From the NCBI GenBank assembly GCA_027919835.1, contig JANVFP010000027.1:124001-188000 (forward strand): a stretch of 64,000 bases of DNA. Direction: 5' to 3'. The first letter of the stretch is position 1. Each line of letters begins with the position of its first letter. This DNA is from Lentinula raphanica (lineage: Eukaryota > Basidiomycota > Agaricomycetes > Agaricales > Omphalotaceae). This document shows, in pieces, positions 36,775 through 47,600 of the stretch. The position numbers and the translations under genes are program-made. The notes below the pieces were generated by a model. That model was not told the origin of the DNA. It saw nothing but the letters and a program-made list of their open reading frames with translations, and did not search any database.

Positions 36775-37405
36775 CTAACACAGGACTGGTTCAGAAATCC
36801 CATGCATGGTAGGTGTGCTGAAAACACATCACAAATCAGAGCAATTTTTGGCAAGTATTTTCTATTTAAAATCAGGTAAATCAGCATTGTGAGAGTAAAG
36901 TGACAACACCTGTAAAAGGAAAGATGCTAGTTGGATAATCTAAACACCTGCAAGCAGCTTAGTCATCATAGAATTCCCCAAATTTCCCCAATGTCACAGG
37001 TCACCCAGGATACTGCCTATGATAATCCCCAGGATCCTGGAGACCCTTGAAATTTGAAACTTTGTAGAAGAAAATGGTCAAAGCTTGCAAGGTGCTTTTC
37101 TTGCAAAAGGGAAAAATCTTCTCTTTCAAAATCAAGATCAAGATCTCAGCTAAAATCACTTTGTTTTTAAAATGATAAAATCATATGTGAAATAATCAGA
37201 AAATTATTTACAAAATGATACAGATCTTTTTTTTTGCATTTTTCATGTGAAATTAAACATAAATTAGGATTGATTTTTCAATTATGATTACATATAAATT
37301 TAAACTATTTTGAATAGAAAATACTTGCCAAAAATTGATCTGATTTGTGCTGCATTTTTTGGCACACCATTTGCATGTGGGATATCTGAACCAGTCTCAT
37401 GTGTG
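36775..37405. mobile_element. Foldback MITE of about 0.63 kb
   Basis: About 95 bp at 36775-36870 (GACTGGTTCAGAAATCCC, CACAAATCAGAGCAATTTTT, GGCAAGTATTTTCTATT) recur inverted at 37310-37405. The centre is AT-rich and non-coding. Borders are approximate, and I could not fix a target duplication. Confidence 0.75.
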
Positions 37406-37671
37406 AGGGCTGTCTAGTACTTTCCATGAACTCTGTCTTGAAGTTCATTACAATCACTAGTGATTCATTTTCATGACTTGTCAATGGCCAGTTCAATGGG
37501 AATCAAACACTGGTCTTTTTGATGAGAAATGATATACAGATATACAGTATTATCATTCAGCCTTTCATCTCCTTTCTTAAACCAAATTTTAGTTAGGCTT
37601 TCTTTCCTTCTTCCTTCACTACATTGTCCTTCACTTCTTCACTCTTCTACATGCTCACCTTGCTTTTGACA

Positions 37672-38825
37672 ATGCACCATATAATCCTAGCCTGGTAAGC
37701 TTAGTCATTGCTTTCTATGAATGTTTGAATAAACTTTGACTGATGGACCCCTTCTCCTCTTCTGATTGCAGGAAAGTAATTTTCCTTGCAATTGCTTCCA
37801 ATTCTCTACAGCCAGTATCATCTATTAGGACAAATGATCACATGGCCACACTGACAGAACAAGTTTCTGTTCCAGCAGTACTAGAAGCTGTATCTCAGTT
37901 TTCTATTGCTCAGGTTATCTCTGAAGAACCCTTCACTACTTCATCCACTTCTACCTTTTCCAAGTTGGTCATCTTCCATTCACATCAGTGACTCCAAACT
38001 CTTGTTCATATAATGCTATAGTAACAATATTGGAGTCAGTATTATGACATCAGCTCTAGAGGCTACTTCTAGTACTCCTTCTGATCTTTCTCAAATCTCA
38101 CCCAGGTGAGTTCCCCCTGCTCCAATATAAGCACTCAGTACTTATCAATTATCAAACCTTTCTTTCTTCATTGTGTAATCCATTATCCAATATATCCTTC
38201 CTACATGCTACTTATACATCTGTTCTTGTAATCAAGCACTATGGTAACAACTGCTGTCACACCAACTTCCACACCAACTCTTGCTTTGACATCCACTCCA
38301 ATGTCAATAACTACTTCCACTCCCACTTTGACACCCACTTTGACATCCACTTTGACACCCACTTTGACATCTACTTTGACACCCACTTTGACATCCACTT
38401 TGACACCCATGTCTACTTTCCCTTTCACTTCCACTTCCACTCCTAGTTCAAACCAAAACCAAAACCCATCTAAACAAAGCCTTGTCACAATTGCAATTGC
38501 TGCTGGCCTTGGAACTGGCCTTGGAACATTCACTCTACTTGGAATCGGTCTATACATCCGTTGGCGGCATCTTTCTCACTCCAAGTCAGAATCTGCAGGT
38601 CCCACAGAAACAGATAATTCACATTATCCCCTTGACAATGGCAATAATAGCTTACCTTCTCATCCAGGCTTGATGAACACAGCTTCTGGATATGAAATTA
38701 TGGTGTCACAGTTGCAGCATCTTTTGGCAGCACAGGATCTGCCCCCAATGTATGATGATCAGAGAAGTATAGGAGTAGAAGTAGGGACATTGGAAAGACT
38801 TGATGTCAATGAGTCCATTCCATGA
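37672..38825 (+). CDS. Single-pass membrane glycoprotein B, PPxY tail
   Basis: Probable exons: 37672-37694, 37772 to about 37963, about 38026-38104 and about 38236-38825. The first intron again splits the signal peptide (MHHIILAW/KVIFLAIASNSLQPVSS). An in-frame ATG at 37651 is an alternative start. The ectodomain holds a threonine-rich mucin-like repeat (TLTPTLTS units). A transmembrane helix (VTIAIAAGLGTGLGTFTLLG), RWRH and a tail with AAQDLPPMYDDQRSIGVEV follow, matching the A tail including the PPxY. The tail is shorter than in A. The second intron (donor AAGTTGGT, about 62 bp as in A) is the weakest call; if it is wrong the gene is broken at 37990. Confidence 0.65.
38328..38412 (+). repeat. 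24-bp Thr-rich coding minisatellite
   Basis: Three to four units of ACTTTGACACCCACTTTGACATCC inside glycoprotein B encode TLTPTLTS. Such repeats readily change copy number and would change the length of the glycosylated stalk. Confidence 0.85.
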
Positions 38826-38914
38826 CATGACCGAGAGAAAAGTAGAAAAGTGAAGTTGACTTAGGCTCCTGGCTGTATTGGTAGCCTGTAGGATAAAGAG
38901 TATGAAAATGATAT

Positions 38915-39010
38915 GCATCAGCAAAACCTGGGTTTTGCTCCCCAGCACTTCCAGTATTGAATTGTGCTGGACAGCACTGAATAAATTCAGAGAATATAAT
39001 CATGACAGTG
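38915..39010 (+). repeat. Partial copy of a GCATCAGCAAAA MITE
   Basis: TGCATCAGCAAAACCTGGG followed by TTTTGC, GTGCTGGACAGCACTGAAT and ATTCAG matches one end of the element at 60879-61140. Confidence 0.55.
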
Positions 39011-40014
39011 TGAGTAATATTTGAGCCGCTGCTGAGAAATGCCCAGTGTGTTACAATCATCATAATTGGAGCTCCGTCGGAGCTTCACTCAGCGATTGGA
39101 CTTGGAGATTTCTTGAATCTCCATAGTCATGTCTAGCAGTGTCCACCTTGTCCCTCCCTCTGATTCCATTGGTGCATTGGTCTGGTATTATACTTTGATT
39201 ATGATCTTATTGTTTTATTCTTTGACAGCTCAGCTGACCTTTATATTGATTTACTTTACAATAGTTTATTGTCTTTCTCACCTCTGATGCTGTAGTACCA
39301 AAATGTGTATCGCCTTATTGTACTTTAGATTAGGCTAACTATCCATACAGTATATAAGGAATCTGTACATACTTACATACCTCAGTTTTAATATCAACTT
39401 GGATTACCTTGTTAACACTAACACTCCCCTCTGTGTTCTCGGTGTTGTCTTGATTATTGATCATTGCCAACTCCGTACCTCCGTCGGATCTTGTACTCAT
39501 TATACTCGGTCACCTCTGCTCTCCTGGTTGAACATGGTAATGTGTCGAGGGTGTTGCTCAATAACAACACTAACATTCAAAAATTCTCTGTGTCTCTGAT
39601 TGGAGCTCCGACTCTGTTGGTGGCATGTTCCTAACATAGTGTTGCCATGCCAAACTGAATATTGCTGCAGCACTGCATCAGGAAAACACCTTCATCCCAG
39701 AGGGCCTAGAGACACCCCAAAAAGCCCAGGCTTCCCAGAGATACCCAAAGATTTTCAAAGATTTTCAAAGCAACTCAGGTAAGCCTGAAGACACTAGGTT
39801 GACTTGAAATAATTTCAAAGTCTTTAACTTGCCTGGGATTTTGGGGGTGCTGCAGGCAACTCCAGGTAGCCTGGGCCTAGATATATTTTTCCTGATGTGT
39901 GCAGCACTAAATAGGTGCTGGACAGCACTGTTTAGCATTCAATGGGCTCTGTCTAGCACTGTCCAGCACTCTATTTTGCTGATGACTGGATACTCTGAAA
40001 GAGCATCAGGAAAA
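39011..40014. other. Repeat debris, possible solo LTR
   Basis: A TGTTACAATCATCATAATT start (39049) and AACACTAACA words at 39411 and 39567 look like LTR or leader remnants, but no clean LTR pair or duplication was found. From about 39660 to 40000 there are words such as AGCACTGTCCAGCACT and GCATCAGG that relate to the MITE family at 60.9 kb. No gene. Confidence 0.35.
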
Positions 40015-40690
40015 AAATATTTCTATTTAGGTCTCAGTAGTCAAAATAGTTCTAATAGTCCAGTAAACAACACTGCACAATGCAGAGGGGCTCAGATATG
40101 CCAAAGGACAAATTTGAAGTGATAATTGAAGCAAAATATAATTTCTTGCACCAGAAGACATCTATTGAAATAAAAATATATTTTCAAAGAAAAAAGGCAT
40201 AAAAATAATCGACTAAAACAAATAATTTGGATGAAAGATTTAATAGTTTTGACCAATGAGGAAAATTTTCACATTTTGCTAGATCTTTGTGCACTATTTA
40301 TTGATTTTCTCTCCCAAAAATGGAAATGGGCAATCAGCATGCACTCAGATCTCCCAACTGATACTGATTGCCCATTTCCTTTCTTGGAAGAGAAAATCAA
40401 TAAATTGTATGTAAAAATCTAGTAAAATTGAGAAGTTTTCCTTATTGGCCAAATCTGCAAAATCTTACATTAAATTGAAATTTCTTGGTCTGTTCTGTTA
40501 ACTACTTTTCTCTCAGAGAATAAATCTTCATTTTCAATGAATAAAAGAGGTGCAAAAAGTAATATTTTGCTTTGATTTTCACTTCAAGTTTTTCCTAGGG
40601 CATATACAAGCCCCTTGGCAGTGTTGCAAGTCCCCTTCTAGTAGTACCAAATAGTTCACATAGCCAACTACATACAATGTCATACATCAG
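40015..40690. mobile_element. Imperfect foldback element centred near 40355
   Basis: Left-arm words (AACACTGC at 40068, ATATGCCAAAGGACAAATTTGAAGTG near 40097, AAGCAAAATATAATTTCTTGCACC, TTTATTGATTTTCTCTCCCAA) return inverted on the right in reverse order up to about 40690. The centre reads GGAAATGGGCAATCAG and its complement. Non-coding and considerably diverged. Confidence 0.65.
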
Positions 40691-41071
40691 GAATGGTATT
40701 CTCATTCCTGAAGTGTCCAGAAATATAAGTACCCCCAATTCCTAAGAAGAGTTTAGGGTATCTGAGTTCTTTGAGGCTTCTTCAAAAGTTCAGTTTTCCT
40801 CTCATTTCCTGTTTATTATGCATGTCTTTGGCCTCTACATAGCAATATCATGTTTCTCTTCTGTCCTTTCTCTTCTGTTCAGTTTGTATATATATTGGTA
40901 TTATCAAGCTCAGCTCATTCATTGCTCAAGTACATGTTCAGCAGGGTATGAGCTTTCAACACCCTTGGCCCTAGCAATTGCTCAACTTAGTTTTTTATTC
41001 TCACAAGTACAGCAAGCTCTATCAAAACAAACTACCTTATGGACCATACATAGGAGTGTTTCATATCATAG
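40691..41071. other. Flank of the Copia insertion
   Basis: No gene recognised. It ends in CATAG (41067-41071), the left copy of the Copia target duplication. Confidence 0.5.
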
Positions 41072-41394
41072 TGTTAGAAATATGGCATGGCATGGCGACG
41101 ATTTGTAGGAGCGACGCGGTATCGTGACGAGTTCAGGAAACGATCGATATTATTGTTTATTTGGTTTAGACGTTTGGACTATTTAAAGTAGATTTACATT
41201 GTTCTCACTCTTTAACTTGTACTGTCAGGTTAAGAGTGAGTATCTCGCATTTCATTACTATATGCTATCATACTCACATCCTACTTGTAGAACTTACATC
41301 GTATCTGTCTAGGTATTCTAATATGGGAACTTGTACTGTCAGGTTAAGAAACTTACATCGTATCTGTCTAGACTTCGACTTGCAAATCTTTACA
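41072..41394 (+). repeat. Copia 5' LTR
   Basis: 323 bp, TG...CA ends. It contains an internal direct repeat (ACTTGTACTGTCAGGTTAAG twice) and an AACTTACATCGTATCTGTCT repeat. A TATTTAAA at about 41183 could serve as the TATA box. The leader after it has CGCATA-rich short repeats (41450-41540). Confidence 0.9.
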
Positions 41395-43853
41395 GATTCG
41401 CAGTCAGAGCTGTGATTGCATTCCATTTTGCATTTGACGCATATCGTCTTTACCCTCGCATACACGCATATTGCCTTTATCAAACGCATAGACGCATCTC
41501 GCCTTTACCAGTCGCATACATGCATATCGCATCACTGAACGACATGAACTCGCATTGAATTTCTTTGCACCTGCATATCATAATACTTCGTGAAAATGTC
41601 AAGCTCAAACATGCTGCCTCCCATTCAAATATTCCCCGATTCTCGCCAGTTGGACAGTATCGTTAACTTCCTAGCGTTCAGTGATTCTATCATCAGTATC
41701 GCCCGCGGTTATGGGCTCGAAGGTTACATCGATGGTTCGATTCCTTGCCCTGCAGCAAACATCACTCCTGATATCCTTGCCGCCGGTCCTACGCCTGGGC
41801 AGCCAGTTATTCCCACTCCTACCGCTACTAATTCGCCCTCTCCATCTATTGATGAGTGGGAACTCAGGAACGCTCGCATTGCAGCCATCATCTATATGAA
41901 CATTAAAGATCCGCGTGGCATCGGACTTAATCCTAACCTCATTGCGGTAGATATGTGGAACTGTATCCTTTCCAAGTATAACCCACATACTCGTGCTGCC
42001 CAGACCATTGCCAAGGAACGTCTTAAGGCACTTTGCTTCAACGAAGGAGATAGGTTCGACACATACTTTGCCAAGCTTGAGTGCTTGAAGTCGGAGGCAA
42101 ACGAGATTGGGTGTTTGATCACTGATGAGGATCTTGCCTCCCAGTTCCTCACTAGTCTTCCTCCGTCGGACGCATATGCATGGATCATCCAGAACTACGC
42201 CGGAAAGACCTATTCCGAGATCTACTCAAATCTTCTGGAGATCCAACTTCGAAAGGATGTTGTCAATGGGAATGCCGGTGTAAATCCCACCTCCACCGTT
42301 GTACCCTCCACTCTCGTTAACACCATGAATGCTCGTTGCGAGAATCAAGCCAATAACATCTTGAAGTGCAGCAACTGTAATCGCCGAGGACATACTCGCT
42401 CCTGCTGCTATGCCCCTGGTGGAGGTTGGCATGGTCTTGCCCCGCCTAACTGGAGACCTCCTGCGCATATGGATATGGCTGCCGTTGCCCAAGCTTCTGG
42501 TCCCGCGGCTCTGTCCACCGTCATTGACATGGGTGCAGACGTTGGCGGTATGGCTTCATTCCATGCTCTTGCTACTAAAGCTAACATGGCGTCCTTTAGA
42601 TATCCAGGAGAGACTCCTCCCCTTCTAAAGGATTGCGTGAATGAGAATGCCATACTGTCCCTGTACAATCATGTATTAGCCACAGCTAGAGAATCCAAGT
42701 CATCACCTACGTTTCTGGATAGTGCCGCGTCTGAATCATGCGTACGAAATCGTCATTTGTTCACAACCTTCACGAAGAAGCAAGCCCATGGCAGAATGGC
42801 TACGTCTGATTCATCTGGCCAGTTTGCGATCGAAGGCTTCGGCGTTGTTCAACTTACAGTTAGAAACTCAGATGGAACGACTAGAACCTTACATTTGGCA
42901 GCGTTATACACACCCTCCTTCACCATGAACTTGCTTTCGATTCCGGCGTTCGACGCAAAGGGTTTTGTTGGATCTTGGGGGAGTGGTACCATATGCGTAA
43001 AAGATCCAAAGAGTGGAAAAGTTATAGTGGACGGAAAGTTGGCAATGGACAGAGGAAGTCATCGACTGTATAGAGTCGATATCATGGGTCAGCAGGTTGA
43101 TCAAACTCAAGCTCTGGCGACTGGCATTTCAGAGGCTGCAGGTGGCACGTCGCTACGAAAACCATGTTCCCTCGCAATGTGGCATGCGAGATTCGGTCAC
43201 ATTAACACAAACGCTATTGCGCTTATGAAACGTCGCGAGCTCGTCGATGATCTGAATATAACAGATGCAAGTCTCAATGGAAAGTGTGAGCCATCCGACC
43301 CGCAGGCCGTTCGACTCTATCGTGACTCCAGCAACCAAAGTCTTATTCAGAATCCACTTGGATCTATGGGGGAAGTCGAGGACGATGAGTCTTGGGGGAG
43401 CCTGGTATATGATGTTAGCTGTTGATGATGCGAGTGGTGTTCCTTCCCCGTCATTCTCCGACACCAAAGAAGCCCTGAAAATCCTCATACTCGTGATTCG
43501 ATTCGTGGATAAGGCCAAAAAGCAGACTGGGAAGACCCTCAAACGAATCCGTATTGACATGGGCAGAGAGTTCGATAACAAGCTTATTGTCAGGAAGCTG
43601 ACAAAGTACTGTCCTGCCTAAATCACAGGCAGGCAATTCCTTTTGGGAAAGGATTTCCCACGGTCTGGCAAAACTCCGGAATCAAGAATTAAAAATGGTG
43701 CAACTTCAATAAAATGACCAAAACTTACCATAAAAATAAGATGACATGATTTCTTTAATTCTCTATAATTATATGACCTGATTTCATAATTAGAACAACA
43801 AATAGTGGCATGATACAATTATTATGGCTCCATTTTTTATTTTTTCAGAATAG

Positions 43854-43862
43854 TATATAAAG
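43854..43862 (+). promoter_or_regulatory. LTR TATA box
   Basis: TATATAAAG, conserved at the equivalent place in the 3' LTR (about 56326). Confidence 0.6.
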
Positions 43863-44039
43863 ACCACAGATATTAGCATGTACCCCAGACTAGTTATTTT
43901 GTTATCAACCACTTACCCATTTCTAAGTCAACCCCTGTGACTGCAACCCTTATTTTTCTTGTCTGAAGTCCAATCCAGCAAGCTTATACTCTGATCCATC
44001 GACTGACGTCCAACCCAGCTTTGCGATTATTACTCGTTC

Positions 44040-44332
44040 CAGTGTTGGACAGTCAATGACAAGAAGTCAATTGACTCTTGTCGTCAAAAATTCGTCAATT
44101 GACTTGACAATTGACTTCCGGTTATTCAACTCAGCCGAGCTACCGGCTGACCCAAGTTTTCCCAAGTTTTCCCTAGTTTTCCATCTTGTGACACTTAATA
44201 ATCACGCTTTTTTTCAATTTCCCTACCTGTTGCCGAGCACTGCCGAGCATTCCCATGGTGCCGTCAACAGTCATCGTCATTGACTGAGTAACATTGACTA
44301 CTAGTCACAAGTCAATGACTTGTCCATCACTG
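44040..44332. mobile_element. 293-bp hAT-type MITE in the Gypsy 5' LTR
   Basis: The ends read CAGTGTTGGACA and, inverted, CAGTGATGGACA. They are flanked by a perfect 8-bp duplication ACTCGTTC (44032-44039 and 44333-44340), as expected for hAT insertion. The inside has several GTCAATTGAC/TTGAC words. It is absent from the 3' LTR, so it arrived after the Gypsy. Confidence 0.92.
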
Positions 44333-44602
44333 ACTCGTTCACTGTCTGACGTCCATCCCAGCTGTGCAACGACTGTGATTACCTGTCTGACGTCCATTCC
44401 AGACAACGTAGCCACACCATTTTGATACTTTGCTGACGTAATATTCCAGCAAAGGTCTGTGTGTTTGAATTATAGATTTCTAGAGCCGTTATTGGTGATA
44501 ACCCCAGGATAATCTACTTCCTGGTGATTCAGCTTTCGGGTCCGTGATCGGCGTTGTGAACCAACCCCTTACATAATAACTAGTCTCCTGTTGTCATCAG
44601 TC

Positions 44603-47600
44603 ATGGCCACTAGAACTTTTACCTTCAAGGAAGTGGAGGTCGAGGAGGATATTCGTTATACTCCTTACTCCTTCCACATCCTTACACCTACATCAAGAAA
44701 CATTGTACGGGGTACCCCTGCACACTTCAGTGATAATGCAGAAGACACTACTCCCCTACACTTTCCAGAACGTGGTCGTCGTCTTGGTCAAGCTCCACGT
44801 CTGACCCGTTCACTCTCACCAGTTCGTGTTCGAACTGAGGTCCAACGTATTGCTGCCTCTCAGGAGCCCGAGCGGTCATTCAGGCATCAATATTACACCC
44901 CAGAATCTGCTGGAATTCCAGTTCGAGCTGCACCAGGGCAGTCCACTTTGGCTAACGAGTTGGAGCTGGCAGATGAAATTCCTCCTGTACAGAGAAGTCC
45001 TGCAGCACCTACTAGAGGCCAGGAACTCCTTGCAGATCTTGTTGCAACTGAACGTTGTGTTTCTCCTCCAAATCAACAATCAGTTAGCAATAGTTGTCCA
45101 AGGTATCACACACCTCCTACACCAGATGTGTTCCATGAATACCTTGATTCTATGGAGCATCCTACCAATGATATCATGGATGTTTCCATTGATGAACCTC
45201 CTGATCGACGAGCACATAGACCACTGCTAGGTCATCCTATGGCAGAGTCTACTCCAGCAGCTCATGGAACAAATAGTCGTCGATCCCCAACCTTCCGAAC
45301 CTACTCAGAAGGTTACAGAGAAGTCATGAGTGAATCCCCACCGATACACCATACTAGTCCACGTGTAACACCTGATACTCCAATCCGTTGCCTTGCTGCT
45401 CACCAACAGGTTGATAATAGTGTTTCTCAAAATGCACTGTTAAACCTAGTGGGCCCTGCCAGGAATCTATTGAATGCTCTAGGTTTCCACACTGGAGGTC
45501 GAACTAACATTGGAATACTGTGGTTGTTACAACGGATTATACGGTTGACTGATGATGAAGTTACTCCTGAACTAATGCGTAACCTGCAACATGGCAACAA
45601 TGTTCGTGATCTGGTAGAATTGGAGGAACGTACACATCAATCAGGATTAGAAGACTTAATTGATAACCCTGAAATCTCATCATTTTATTCATCTCACTCC
45701 TCTGCACATACCCATGCATCTAATTCTGCATCTTCACATCAACATGAAACCTATCACTGGGAAGATGATGTATTGGAAGATTATGCTTCACTTCCAATTC
45801 ATGGAGAACCATGAAGTTGGATCCGTCAGGGAACTCCATGGAATCCAAGATACCAATATCCACAATGACGGACCGATTCAGATGAATCAGAAATTCCCTG
45901 ACCAAGCAATATTCCTCGTCGTCGAGTCTATGGAAGCAGTGGTTGGTATAGTCAATCAAATGAAGATGATGACTTCTTTACCTCCATTGAAATGGAAAAA
46001 GACTGGGATCCAGTGCCACCTTATCCAGGAAGAAGTCCAGCCGATGTGGAAAAACAACTTGTTGCTATGAGGCGATATGAGCGGCGTACTCCCACAGTCA
46101 TGTCACATACCTCATCCGGTCCTTGGAGTCGGGCTACATCTATCTCACATGGAACAAGGGGTCGCCAACCTCCAGTAACCATGGAAACAATTCCAGAGGG
46201 TCCAACTATTGAAAGTATGAACAGTGAAGTTCGCAGTACTCCAACTTCCAGTTCAAACAATAGAAACCCAAGCCGGCGTCGTAGGAAAGCAATTGAATGG
46301 CATCCAGCTGAAGAATTAGAGGAAGTGTGATGATAACTCTCCAAATTCTGATAAAGGAAAACCAGAAGAACCTGTTCCAGACAATATCACCACAAACATA
46401 GAAACCCCAGAGGATCCTAAACCACAGTTCTCACCAAAGAAATCTCCTTCAGTGTCCTTTGTACGTGATACTCCCCCACATCAAGTCCCTCGTGCGGCCA
46501 ATTATGATACTGGGTATACCAACCCCTATCAATGCGATAATCGCCCTGGTGTTGGAACCTCCTCTTATCCCCACATCCCTAATAAGGGCAAACAACGAGC
46601 AGAGCCAGAAGTCTCTTTTGATGATAGGATACCCCACCATTCAAAGACTGGAGACTTGGAAGACATAGATCTGGAGATTCAACAAGGCATTATTGATAGC
46701 TTTATTGAAAAAGAGCGTCATAAAGATATGGGAACCCAGCCATCAGCATTCAAATCTCACACAGGCAGTTTCGAAAAATTCTTCACACCTGATACATCTT
46801 TCCGTCAACCGCCTACTAGTCCAATATCTGTGTCATTGGCAGGGTTTGAATCCAATTCTGCTACTGGTAATCCACAAAAAGCAACAGATATTCCTGTGAT
46901 GATGGCTAGTGTTGGAGGTGGAAATGATCCCCCTGATAATGGGAATAACCCTGGCTATGACAGTGATGAGGGACCTGATGATGAGCAAGGAAGGCAACCA
47001 GCCTCTCACAGAAATAGTCCAAGGCCATCAAATTCTGGTCAATCCGACTATAATAATAACAGACGTAATCAGGGAGGACCATGTTACTGCCCCCAGAATA
47101 GATTTGGTCGAGATGGTTGAGATGGTCGGGATGGCCGGGATGGTCGAGATGGATTTGGTGCTTGTCATTGTGACCAAAGGTCATCAGCAGATGATCGTCA
47201 AGACCGGGAGTTTGAAAGGAGACTGAAAGAGATTGAAAGAGATGAACTGAACCATGAATCCAAACTGGACATAAACAAACCTAGTCCATTCACTGGGGAA
47301 GACCGGAATGAGTGGCGCGAATTCAAGGAAAATTGTGAAAACTTCTTTGCAGCCAAACCTCGGATCTACTCCAATGACATCTCAAAAATATCATTTGCAG
47401 CATCCTATATGAAGGGACCTGCAAAAAGATACTATCAGAATCTCATGAGAAGACAAAGATTGGGTTATGTTGTTTCCCCTCTTATCCAATGGGAGAAGTT
47501 TGCAATTCTCTTTGGGCAAATGTTTGGGTTACACTATGAAACAATCCAAGCTCAGTCTAAGTTGGATATGAGTGTCTCCAGGCCTGGAATGAATCCTTCG

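Larger units (their letters stand above)
43588..44573 (+). repeat. Gypsy 5' LTR, enlarged by a MITE
   Basis: 986 bp, 300 bp longer than its partner because of the MITE at 44040-44332 and its 8-bp duplication. TATATAAAG at 43854-43862 is the likely promoter TATA box. Confidence 0.92.
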
